A stretch of DNA of 41,140 nt, from NCBI GenBank assembly GCA_030950085.1, contig JAUZRW010000071.1:1-41140 (forward strand). The letters are read 5' to 3'. This DNA is from Anaerolineae bacterium. GTDB taxonomy: Bacteria > Chloroflexota > Anaerolineae > Aggregatilineales > Phototrophicaceae. Made by a program: the position numbers and the translations under genes. Below, one piece after another: positions 1 through 7,435 of this stretch (its first letter is position 1; the number at the start of each line of letters is the position of its first letter). The notes under the pieces are model-generated. The model saw only the letters and a list, made by a program, of their open reading frames with translations. It did not search any database and was not told where the DNA came from.

Positions 1-91
1 AATTGCTCGCGTATCTCATTCATGTTTCAGATTGTACCATCTTTTCTCAATTTCCGTTACAATACCCCTGAGCAGTTACGAAATTACTATA

Positions 92-188
92 TAGTACACG
101 ACCAAAAAAGTTTTTATGTAGGGGCGCAAGGCATTGCGCCCGAAAAACACAAATCTAATCATCAAGAATTAAATTGGTCAAGTAATAG
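92..188 (+). repeat. 97-bp intergenic repeat, copy A, with REP-like hairpin
   Basis: This stretch matches 7298-7394 at 91 of 97 positions without gaps. Its centre is a perfect hairpin: GGGCGCAA (122-129), loop GGCA, TTGCGCCC (134-141). The right end lies only 11 bases before the preferred start of the lipoprotein gene. No transposase is nearby, so this is a non-coding dispersed element. Positions 1-91 hold nothing I can name beyond a possible -10 hexamer (TACAAT, about 59-64). Confidence 0.85.
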
Positions 189-199
189 GGATGAAGCAC

Positions 200-1390
200 A
201 TGGTTCGATTGCGATTTTGGCTATGGATAATATTGCTTATATTAGCCGGGTGTACAGAAGGCGCTGTTGTTTTCGCGCCGACTCCGCTACCACCTGAACT
301 TGTGCCATCAGTCTATGACCATCCTAGCGGCGCATTTCGTATTTTATTGCCGCGCACATGGTCATTGTATGAACAGGCGAATACCTCTTTTGCGGCGGCA
401 TCTTTTTCTGCCCCGAACAGCACTGCGCCTGTTGTTCAAGTTTATGCGGTCAATTTTGGTCGTCCAATTGTAGCAGATGAACTTGGCGGCTTGATGGATT
501 TGTATCAGCGCCAATTTCGCCCCGATTTAGCACGCTATTCTGAACAAGATAGACAAGCAATGGGTGATGGCAGTTGGCGCATCACAGGGGTCAGACAAAC
601 ACCATCCGGCGCAGCGCAGCAAGTGAATACATTTATCCAACGTAACGGGACGCTGCTGGCTATTATTGAAATTACACTGCCGACAGATGCCACACAACGC
701 TCACAAGTACAAACCTTTATCAACACATTTGAATTACGCGCAGAAGCCGATTTGCCGATTGCCGATATGTCTATATTTTCGATGATTGCGCCTATCGAAT
801 TAGAAGTCGTGAATATCACCACATGGACAACGCTTGATGGTGTATTTTTTGTGACAGGCGAGGTGGCGAATCATTCTGATAGACCGCTTGCCAATGTGCC
901 GATTCGAGCGATTTTGCAGACAGCCGATGGCACACCTGTTGCCGATGCCCTCAATATTGTCATGGGACACGCGATTGAACCCGACGGATTCGCGCCTTTT
1001 GGTATTCGTTTTGGGCAGGGGCAACCTGTTAATGCGCTCAATTATACCGTCATTGTGGGCAGCAGTGATTTTCAGCCACAAGATATTCGAGTGATTACTG
1101 CGCCTGTCCTGACATGGACGGATGACATTCAGTATACGCCGGATGGTGGCTTATTCATCATTGGCACAATCTCAAATCGCGGCTCGGCAGACGTGCAAAT
1201 GCCGCGTGCTACAGCAACCGTCTTTGACGAACGCGGACGTGTCATTGGGGCGGGTTTTGTCGATACTGATATGACTGTGCTACCTGCAAATGGCGAAACA
1301 CCGTATACTATTCTCATCTCGGATTTGGGCGGAACAGCCGCGAATTATATTGTTAATGTTCAGGCGTTGCCCTGTGATGATGATTGCTAG
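200..1390 (+). CDS. Secreted lipoprotein with PsbP-like N-terminus and two FxLYD-like repeats
   Basis: The N-terminus has two Arg, a hydrophobic helix and the lipobox LAGC with Cys18, so a lipid-anchored extracellular protein is expected. A short Thr/Pro-rich segment follows. Residues about 35-180 (SGAFRILLPRTW...) resemble the PsbP/DUF1795 type fold. Two beta-rich repeats (from about residues 205 and 305) have the pattern GxVxN...P...A.....G.v, as in FxLYD domains. I chose ATG 200 over ATG 191 because AGGG at 187-190 is suitably spaced for it and nothing is for 191. The gene converges on serA, and the two stops overlap in one CTAG. The substrate and role are unknown. Confidence 0.75.
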   Translation: MVRLRFWLWIILLILAGCTEGAVVFAPTPLPPELVPSVYDHPSGAFRILLPRTWSLYEQANTSFAAASFSAPNSTAPVVQVYAVNFGRPIVADELGGLMDLYQRQFRPDLARYSEQDRQAMGDGSWRITGVRQTPSGAAQQVNTFIQRNGTLLAIIEITLPTDATQRSQVQTFINTFELRAEADLPIADMSIFSMIAPIELEVVNITTWTTLDGVFFVTGEVANHSDRPLANVPIRAILQTADGTPVADALNIVMGHAIEPDGFAPFGIRFGQGQPVNALNYTVIVGSSDFQPQDIRVITAPVLTWTDDIQYTPDGGLFIIGTISNRGSADVQMPRATATVFDERGRVIGAGFVDTDMTVLPANGETPYTILISDLGGTAANYIVNVQALPCDDDC

Positions 1391-2988
1391 TCCGAATTTA
1401 TCCATAACTGATGAGCATGGCGGATAAAATCCAGTTGCTCTAATTCATAGATAACATTTTCCGGTAAAGCCTCATCGAGTGTGAGAACCGATAGCGTGTT
1501 GCCGCCGGGTCCTGCCCGTCCAGTATACCATCCTGCAATATTGACATTATTTTCACTGAGTAACGTCCCCACGCGCCCGATGACACCCGGTTTATCGTAG
1601 CTCCCCATCAATAATAAATGACCATGTGGCACAAAATTCATGCGATATTGGTTAATTTGAATCACATAAGGTTCCGATTTATCGAGTAATGCGCCAGTCA
1701 TCGTGATGATTTCGCCATCATCTAATGTGACTTGTAGGTTAATGACATTAGAATATGCCGCCGCCCGTAACCCTTTCGCCTGTGTGATTTGCCAGCCACG
1801 TTCGTTTGCCAGTAGTGGGGCATTGACACTGTTAACCTTCGCGCCAAGAATCGGTTGTAATAAGCCTTTGAGAACACCGACAGTCAGTGGCTTGATGAGT
1901 CCGCTCATGTCGTTGCCACGTACCTCAAGCGCCACACGCCGTATCGGAGTCCGCGATAAGGAATGCAGGAGTAATCCCATGCGTTCCGCGAGTCTCATGT
2001 AGGGGCGTATCGTTTCATAATCGACACCCGGCAGCATCGGCAAATTAATCACGTTGCGATAATCTTTATCATGCAGCGCATCTAACACTTGACGCACGAC
2101 TCGCAATGAAATATCTTGTGTCGCCTCGACGGTATTGTCGCCCACATGCGGCGTATGCACTACATTATCGAGACCAATTAAGGGACTATTATAGGGTGGC
2201 TCTTCACTGAAAGCATCAATCCCTGCACCAGCCAAATGACCCGATTTAAGGGCCTCGGCAAGGGCGTGTTCATCCACAATGAGACCATGTGCTGTGTTGA
2301 TGAAGCGTGCGCCTATTTTCATCTGTGCGATAGATTCTGCGTTTAACATGCCTTCTGTCTCGCGGGTGAGGGGGACGTGTAAACTGACAAAATCACTGTG
2401 TTGGAGCAACTCTTTGAACCCCACTAATTGGATACGGTCATCGACGCTATCTTCGCTAATGTAGGGGTCATAGGCAAGAATTGTCATACCAAAGGCGAGG
2501 CAACGTTGGGCAACAATCGCTCCCACACGACCTAAGCCAATTAAGCCAATTGTTTTGTCGTAGAGTTGTGTGCCGACTTGCCGACTTCTATCGAGCAACC
2601 AGTAACCTTCGCGTAGACTATTATGGACAGTCGGAATACGCCGACTGACTGCCAACATCAGTGTAAGCGTATGTTCGCCAGCCGCAATCGCGCTGACTCC
2701 CGGTGTATTCATGATGAGGATACCGCGCTTGGTCGCTGCTTCAACATCCACATTATGGAAGCCGACAGACATCCGCGCCACAACTTTTAAGTTTGGGGCA
2801 TGTTCTAGCATTGGGGCATCGACACGCATCTCATCACGGGTGATGAGCGCATGAGCATCGTGTAGATTATCGCGCACAACCGCCGTTTTCGGCGCGACTT
2901 CTTTCACGATAATATCATCTGCCGCACGCAATAATGCTTTTGCCTCTTCGGTGACTTCGGTAGCGATTAAGATGGTGTATTGAGTCAT
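1387..2988 (-). CDS. serA: D-3-phosphoglycerate dehydrogenase-like protein (long form, ASB + ACT)
   Basis: At 533 aa it matches long-type phosphoglycerate dehydrogenase, the first enzyme of serine synthesis. An N-terminal substrate half is interrupted by the Rossmann domain (GLGRVG at 151-156, Asp174 ending the second strand). An intervening ASB-like domain (about 320-450) and a C-terminal ACT domain (about 455-533, GVIGRVGTLLSENNVNIAGW) follow. The ACT domain normally senses serine. Conserved Glu263 and His281 are present. The catalytic Arg expected in the NTARG motif is His234 (NTAHG, codon CAT at 2289-2287), and the substrate loop reads MSVGFHNVD instead of the usual AGVGxDNVD. It may therefore be a variant or a different 2-hydroxyacid dehydrogenase. 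A SerB-like phosphatase lies upstream on the same strand, which supports a serine role. Confidence 0.8.
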   Translation of the reverse strand: MTQYTILIATEVTEEAKALLRAADDIIVKEVAPKTAVVRDNLHDAHALITRDEMRVDAPMLEHAPNLKVVARMSVGFHNVDVEAATKRGILIMNTPGVSAIAAGEHTLTLMLAVSRRIPTVHNSLREGYWLLDRSRQVGTQLYDKTIGLIGLGRVGAIVAQRCLAFGMTILAYDPYISEDSVDDRIQLVGFKELLQHSDFVSLHVPLTRETEGMLNAESIAQMKIGARFINTAHGLIVDEHALAEALKSGHLAGAGIDAFSEEPPYNSPLIGLDNVVHTPHVGDNTVEATQDISLRVVRQVLDALHDKDYRNVINLPMLPGVDYETIRPYMRLAERMGLLLHSLSRTPIRRVALEVRGNDMSGLIKPLTVGVLKGLLQPILGAKVNSVNAPLLANERGWQITQAKGLRAAAYSNVINLQVTLDDGEIITMTGALLDKSEPYVIQINQYRMNFVPHGHLLLMGSYDKPGVIGRVGTLLSENNVNIAGWYTGRAGPGGNTLSVLTLDEALPENVIYELEQLDFIRHAHQLWINSD

Positions 2989-3015
2989 TTAGGTTTTCAT
3001 TTGTGATTTGATTGC

Positions 3016-3615
3016 TTAGTCGGTTTTCTTTACAGCGAAAACATTTTTGATAGCAAGTGTGAAATCGGGCAACACATCTTCACCACTCAGCATATCATCT
3101 TTGGTCATTTCAGTAATTTTCATTGTCTTGTTTTCAGTCAATCGGCAAACATCAACTGTTTCGCTTTTAGGATAGACAATCCAGACCAGTTTTGTCCCTG
3201 CTGATAAATACACTTCCGCTTTGTCCTGAGTCTGCGATTTTGAATCATACGGCGATATAACTTCAACAGCCAAATCCGGTGCTTTCGGGACAAACCCTGT
3301 CTCTTTAGCTAGAGCCTGATTTTCATACGATATAAAGCCAACATCAGGTTCTAAAGTATTATCATTATTTAGCTCATAAGCTCCATCTGCGCCTGTTAAA
3401 TGCCCAATATCATGTTCAAGGAGGTAATTACCAATGTAAACGATTATTCGTGCTGCAATCATTGAAGGGAGCATACTTGGTGGGGGCATTTTGTAAATTA
3501 AGCCTTCCCGTAGTTCGTATTGATAGGTCATATCAAAAAAACGCGACAAATCAAAGAATTGGTCTTTGGTGTAGTGTTTTTCGCTTGTTTGGATAGGTAG
3601 CGTTTGGACGACCAT
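3016..3615 (-). CDS. Uma2 family putative endonuclease (DUF820)
   Basis: This is a 199-aa protein of the Uma2/DUF820 family, a PD-(D/E)xK nuclease-like fold that is abundant in cyanobacteria and Chloroflexota. Visible hallmarks are EPDVGF, PDLAVEVISP and KLVWIVYP; the Asp, the Glu and the Lys before YLSAGTKL probably form the metal site. I chose ATG 3615 because GAGG lies ten bases upstream; an in-frame ATG at 3633 lacks a ribosome site. It sits 27 bases ahead of serA on the same strand and could be cotranscribed, though no functional link is known. The cellular role of most Uma2 proteins is unknown. A second family member lies at 37215-37784. Confidence 0.85.
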   Translation of the reverse strand: MVVQTLPIQTSEKHYTKDQFFDLSRFFDMTYQYELREGLIYKMPPPSMLPSMIAARIIVYIGNYLLEHDIGHLTGADGAYELNNDNTLEPDVGFISYENQALAKETGFVPKAPDLAVEVISPYDSKSQTQDKAEVYLSAGTKLVWIVYPKSETVDVCRLTENKTMKITEMTKDDMLSGEDVLPDFTLAIKNVFAVKKTD

Positions 3616-3656
3616 GATTGAATAACCTCGCATTGTTACCGATTGATTCTAGTATA

Positions 3657-4307
3657 TCAGTTTTTTAGTTTCGCCAATATATCATCCAGCGATGAATAGA
3701 CGTGCGCTGTGATAGCGGCAAATGCCTCTGGCTTGCTATGCGAATCGGGGACAACATAACAGGTCATGCCTGCCGCAATTGCTGATTTTGCGCCGTTCGG
3801 ACTATCTTCTAGCGCCAAACACTCGGACGGATTCACACCCAATTTTTCCGCCGCATAAAGATAAACATCGGGCGCAGGCTTGCCTTTGGGGACATCATCT
3901 GCGCTGTACAAATGAGGAATCAAGTCATCCCAACCCTGTGCATTGACTGTTGATTCAATAATTGACAGAGGCGAGCTTGAGGCGATGCAATAGGGGATAT
4001 TTTGTGCGGCTGTCCATTCAATAATCGCCTGTGCGCCAGATTTGGGCTTGACCATCGTTGGGATTTTTTCCAACATGCGTTTAACCAATTCTGCCTCTAA
4101 TTCTTGTGGTGCGTGATCTAGATTGAGCATATCAACTAATTTGATGAACATTTCATCAACACGCATCCCGATAATATGCTCCCGAATGTCGTCGGTATAG
4201 GGGATATTGCGTGCTGCAAATAACTCAGCTTCTGCATGATGCCAAATGATTTCACTATCAACGAGTGTGCCGTCCATATCGAAGATGATTCCCTTAAATT
4301 GTGTCAT
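3657..4307 (-). CDS. HAD-superfamily hydrolase, beta-phosphoglucomutase-like (subfamily IA)
   Basis: All four HAD motifs are present in 216 aa: DMDGT with nucleophile Asp10 and Asp12, the motif II Ser run (ASSSP), Lys in GKPAPDVY, and LEDSPNGAKSA. A helical cap sits between motifs I and II, as in the PGM/phosphatase (GPH, PgmB) branch. The exact sugar-phosphate substrate cannot be read from sequence. A GTG at 4313 overlaps the upstream stop as GTGA, but ATG 4307 has AGGAG five bases before it and is preferred. The close coupling suggests cotranslation with the SerB-like gene. Confidence 0.85.
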   Translation of the reverse strand: MTQFKGIIFDMDGTLVDSEIIWHHAEAELFAARNIPYTDDIREHIIGMRVDEMFIKLVDMLNLDHAPQELEAELVKRMLEKIPTMVKPKSGAQAIIEWTAAQNIPYCIASSSPLSIIESTVNAQGWDDLIPHLYSADDVPKGKPAPDVYLYAAEKLGVNPSECLALEDSPNGAKSAIAAGMTCYVVPDSHSKPEAFAAITAHVYSSLDDILAKLKN

Positions 4308-4309
4308 AG

Positions 4310-5248
4310 TCACTCCTGAATGTTGAATGTGTTTGTAAATGTCTCGTGGCTTGTTGTATCTTTGAATAGGACAGCTTGTGATAGGGCAAGATGGATGCCT
4401 TTTTCATAGACTGCTTGATGAACAGTATTTTTGACTTTTTCATAGCCCAATTTTCCAGCAACTAAGGGTAAAACAGGGGCAATAGATAGCGATTGAATGA
4501 AAACGGCGCTCTCATTTTTGACCTTATCACGCGAGACGACACCGCCGTAACCGACAAACAAATCAACCACAGTTTGAGTCGCTAAGTCTGATGAACCATC
4601 GCCAACCATGAAACGTCGCCCGTGACTATCCCCTGCAAGTTCGTTGATAATATTCGGCTTGCCACTCGAAATGGTCAAAGAGTCTGCGATATATTCCAGA
4701 TAACGTTGCTCATGTTGTATTTTCGGTTCATGATAATGCCACCATTCGCCCGACAATTCATTGTATTCCAGTTCGACAGCACGGATATTTTGCGGCGCGA
4801 CTCCTAATCGCCGTCCGAATCCGCGCACAGCATCGACCAATCCGCCACTGATAATGAACACTTTTTTGCCGAGAAAGTGCAATGCCGCAATGACTTCTTG
4901 TGCATCTTCGACAATCGTTTCAGCATACCGTTCTTCTACAATTTTGAGTTGTCCACGAGTTGGACGAATCGCCTGTAATCGCTTGCCATAGACATCTGAA
5001 AGGTCTAAGTCGCCATCCATCGCCTTATTTGTCAATAGACCAACGCGCCCCTCTTTGCCCTTGAGTTTAGCGAGTTCGTCAATACCTTCAATTGTGGATA
5101 AGGTGCTATCGCAATCGAAAAAAATGAGGTCATATGTTGCCCAACGGTCTTTATTCAATCTTGCCTCGTGTGTTCTCTCATGACAATACCGTAGCATTAT
5201 AGTCAGATATGCGTGTTTGTGAAGTCTATCGAAAATGGCATTCTGCAC
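4310..5248 (-). CDS. SerB-like HAD phosphatase (probable phosphoserine phosphatase)
   Basis: The protein has the DxDST signature of phosphoserine phosphatases (DCDST, Asp45 and Asp47 counted from the GTG start), motif II IISGG, a motif III Lys, and motif IV MVGDGSSDLAT. It would dephosphorylate phosphoserine to serine in the cytoplasm, fitting with serA 1.3 kb downstream on the same strand. About 80 residues follow motif IV, so it is longer than E. coli-type catalytic domains; this tail is unassigned. The start is uncertain: GTG 5248 is the longest, and ATG 5197 would remove 17 residues before the conserved core. The next HAD gene begins at its stop. Related phosphatases with other substrates are possible. 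Confidence 0.7.
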   Translation of the reverse strand: MQNAIFDRLHKHAYLTIMLRYCHERTHEARLNKDRWATYDLIFFDCDSTLSTIEGIDELAKLKGKEGRVGLLTNKAMDGDLDLSDVYGKRLQAIRPTRGQLKIVEERYAETIVEDAQEVIAALHFLGKKVFIISGGLVDAVRGFGRRLGVAPQNIRAVELEYNELSGEWWHYHEPKIQHEQRYLEYIADSLTISSGKPNIINELAGDSHGRRFMVGDGSSDLATQTVVDLFVGYGGVVSRDKVKNESAVFIQSLSIAPVLPLVAGKLGYEKVKNTVHQAVYEKGIHLALSQAVLFKDTTSHETFTNTFNIQE

Positions 5249-5289
5249 GGACTTACTTTAGGTGCTTTGTCCAAGTCAGCCGCCATCGC

Positions 5290-5317
5290 TTGACACACTT
5301 GTTCAATAGTTTATAAT
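5290..5317 (+). promoter_or_regulatory. Sigma-70 type promoter for the TetR gene
   Basis: TTGACA (5290-5295) and TATAAT (5312-5317) are both perfect consensus hexamers with a 16-bp spacer. The predicted transcript starts near 5324, about 40 bases before the GTG of the regulator. The small palindrome TTGATTCAA just downstream could be an operator, but that is only a guess. Confidence 0.75.
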
Positions 5318-5364
5318 CTAATCTTGATTCAATTATGGCTTAAAATACATATAAGGGGTCTCTT

Positions 5365-5997
5365 GTGGCGCGTAAACCAGCCGACCAAGCAGTCCATCGT
5401 GATGATATTATTAAAGCGGCGGCAGATGTGTTACGTGAGCATGGCTATGATGCGACGACGATGAAAGATATTGCGGCGCGTGTCAACTTGACGGCAGCCA
5501 GTTTATATCATCATTTTAAGAACAAAGATTTTCTACTGCTTGCTGTTCTCGAACGTGGTCTCTCACTCACAATTGCAACCATCGAACCGATTCAGCAGTC
5601 CGATAAGCCTGCACGCGACAAACTCTCCGCAATGATTGCTGCTCACATTAATGCCATTACCAGCCATCCGGCATCGGGCGCGGCAATGGTTTTTGAAATT
5701 AAGGCTCTGATGAATGTCAACACAGCCGCACGGGGTAATGGCGATAGCAGCGAATTCACGAAACGACGTGATGCCTTCTTTGAACAACGAGACTACTTTG
5801 AAGCCATGTTTCGGGAAACAGTGAAGGAAGGCATATCCAATGGAGAATTTCGTCCAGTCGATGCGGCGATTGTCGCTAAGGCGATGCTCGGCGCACACAA
5901 TTGGGTCGGTGTTTGGTACAAAGCGAGTGGACGGCTTGCTGGTGATGAAATCGCAGCCATTATGATTGATACCTTTGTGACTGCCTTGAAAAAATGA
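5365..5997 (+). CDS. TetR family transcriptional regulator
   Basis: The N-terminal 60 residues form a typical TetR helix-turn-helix domain (DDIIKAAADVLREHGYDATT, then MKDIAARVNLTAASLYHHF). The C-terminal 140 residues are helical and would bind a small ligand. Length (210 aa) is normal for the family. The start is GTG, with AAGGGG six bases upstream. The gene stands divergent from the SerB-like gene and upstream of two SDR relatives and fadN-fadA. By analogy with Bacillus FadR, a TetR repressor of fatty-acid degradation that responds to acyl-CoA, control of the fad genes is plausible but not shown. Confidence 0.9.
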   Translation: MARKPADQAVHRDDIIKAAADVLREHGYDATTMKDIAARVNLTAASLYHHFKNKDFLLLAVLERGLSLTIATIEPIQQSDKPARDKLSAMIAAHINAITSHPASGAAMVFEIKALMNVNTAARGNGDSSEFTKRRDAFFEQRDYFEAMFRETVKEGISNGEFRPVDAAIVAKAMLGAHNWVGVWYKASGRLAGDEIAAIMIDTFVTALKK

Positions 5998-6035
5998 TAA
6001 TTAAATAGTGAGTCCTAAAAATTTTGAAAATGCTT

Positions 6036-6067
6036 AACGCAAAGATGCAAAGGATGGAAGACGCAAA
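6036..6067 (-). repeat. Tandem octamer repeat (NNNGCAAA x4)
   Basis: Four head-to-tail octamers read AACGCAAA, GATGCAAA, GGATGGAA, GACGCAAA. Read on the minus strand this is the TTTGCGNN pattern seen at 16140-16171. The two loci match at 39 of 46 positions in inverted orientation, including an exact 20-bp core (6033-6052). Apart from this and the SDR remnant, the gap 5998-6508 shows no gene. Confidence 0.7.
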
Positions 6068-6141
6068 GATAAGTTTTGAACTTGAATCTCTGTGTTCTCC
6101 ATGTCCTCTGTTGTTCATTTTTCATTTATATTTTACGATAA

Positions 6142-6385
6142 CGACTTATACAACGTGGTGAGGCTATGGCTATCGCGGCTGATGTCACAAAAGATGGTGA
6201 TATTGAAGAATTGATAGGGCAAACCGTGGATACCTATGGCGGCATTGATGTCTTGGTCAATAATGCAGGTTATACGTGGGGAAGAGGCTGCTGGCGCATT
6301 GGTGTTTTTCGCCAGTGATTTATCGAATTATATCAGTGGACAGGTACTCGAAGTCACGGGTGGTATTGTAAGCCTCTTTAATTAA
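6142..6385 (+). pseudogene. Decayed short-chain dehydrogenase/reductase remnant
   Basis: Two conserved SDR pieces lie in neighbouring frames. The first (6142-6280) reads RGEAMAIAADVTKDG ... YGGIDVLVNNAG, the strand-3 to NNAG region. The second (6281-6385) reads EEAAGALVFFASDLS ... GQVLEVTGG and ends in a TAA; it is the usual C-terminus. The dinucleotide-binding start, the catalytic Ser-Tyr-Lys segment and about 100 residues between are missing, and a frame change marks the junction. It is therefore a deletion remnant with no function expected. Its residues differ from the intact SDR just downstream, so it does not look like a recent copy of that gene. Confidence 0.8.
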
Positions 6386-6508
6386 AAGAAACTGGTGCCA
6401 ATTGTCATTCATGAACCCGGCGAGTATAGGAAAACATTCTTCATGCCATTCGTCATTTCAACGGCTTCGTTCGCCCGATAAACGTAAACAAAAACCAAAA
6501 GGTGCTTA

Positions 6509-7210
6509 ATGACAGAACGTATACTTATCACAGGCAGTAATCGCGGTATTGGTCTCGCATTGGTCAAAGAATATCTCAAGCGTGGTGCAAATGTCATCGC
6601 TGCTTGTCGTAAGCCCGATGCTGCCAATGACTTGAATCAGTTGAAAGCAGCAAATTCTGATTCATTAACCATTGTGCAATTAGATATTAGTAATGAAGAA
6701 TCCATAAGCAATGCGGCACAATCTATCAGTGAACAGTTCAACAGTCTTGATGTTCTGATTAATAATGCTGGGATTAACTCTACTGTACCAGAAGCGCGAA
6801 ACCTCGGTCAATTGACAAACGAGGGGATGGGGCAAGTGGTGGTAACGAATGCGATTGCCCCTGTGATTGTGACACAGGCATTGATGAATTTATTACGACA
6901 AGGGACAAACCCACGTATGGTCATGGTATCTTCACGGATGGGGTCTGTTACACACGCCGGAGGAAATGCCATTGCGTATCGTATGAGCAAAGCGGCAATG
7001 AACATGGCAGCCAAGGTCTTATCGCAGCAGATGAATGGTATTACGGTGATTACGACCCATCCCGGTCATGTGGCAACCGATATGGGTGGAGCAAGTGCGC
7101 CTGTCACGCCTGCACAATCGGCTGCCGGTCTCGCAGATGTGATTGACGGACTTATACCGCAGCAAACAGGCAAGTTCTATAATTACACGGGAGAAGAAAT
7201 TCCGTGGTAA
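6509..7210 (+). CDS. Short-chain dehydrogenase/reductase (CsgA/C-factor-like)
   Basis: This 233-aa SDR has the cofactor motif TGSNRGIG (residues 8-15), the NNAG motif (about 85-88), and the catalytic Ser (MVSSRMG) and YRMSK, with Asn in between. The order and short length resemble C-factor-type SDRs. It would carry out an NAD(P)-dependent oxidation or reduction in the cytoplasm; the substrate is unknown. AAAAGGTG precedes the ATG. The gene follows the SDR remnant and precedes fadN, so a link to acyl-chain metabolism is conceivable but unproven. Confidence 0.85.
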   Translation: MTERILITGSNRGIGLALVKEYLKRGANVIAACRKPDAANDLNQLKAANSDSLTIVQLDISNEESISNAAQSISEQFNSLDVLINNAGINSTVPEARNLGQLTNEGMGQVVVTNAIAPVIVTQALMNLLRQGTNPRMVMVSSRMGSVTHAGGNAIAYRMSKAAMNMAAKVLSQQMNGITVITTHPGHVATDMGGASAPVTPAQSAAGLADVIDGLIPQQTGKFYNYTGEEIPW

Positions 7211-7226
7211 GGCATCAATACTCAAT

Positions 7227-7272
7227 CAAAAAATTTAGGATTTTGTAGGGGCTAGGCGTGCCTCGCCCAATA
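7227..7272 (+). repeat. REP-like hairpin element, GGCGTGCC subtype (copy 1)
   Basis: Forty of 46 positions match 19042-19087. The core GTAGGGGC...CGCCC folds as GGGC-T-AGGC-GT-GCCT-C-GCCC. It ends 25 bases before the 97-bp element copy B, so two repeat types are stacked between the SDR gene and fadN. Confidence 0.75.
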
Positions 7273-7297
7273 TACATGAATTCGCATAGTCAAGCAC

Positions 7298-7394
7298 TAG
7301 TACATCACCAAAAAAGTTTTTGTGTAGGGGCGCAAGGCATTGCGCCCGAAAAACACAAATCTAATCGTCAAGAATTAAATTGGTCAAGCACTAG
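7298..7394 (+). repeat. 97-bp intergenic repeat, copy B, upstream of fadN
   Basis: It is collinear with 92-188 at 91 of 97 positions and has the identical hairpin (7328-7335 with 7340-7347). The right end GTCAAGCACTAG (7383-7394) is repeated exactly at 7289-7300, just outside the left end. This could be a target duplication or the scar of a former tandem copy. Confidence 0.85.
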
Positions 7395-7435
7395 AATAGA
7401 TAAAAACAAATCATTTGAAAAGGAAATACATACAC

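Noticed and set aside
22-297. Open frame of 91 aa over the first repeat.
   Set aside because: It covers the 97-bp repeat and the lipoprotein signal region in another frame; no family features.
5318-5350. TTGATTCAA palindrome as TetR operator.
   Set aside because: Nine bases with no second half-site of typical TetR operator length; too weak to list as a feature.
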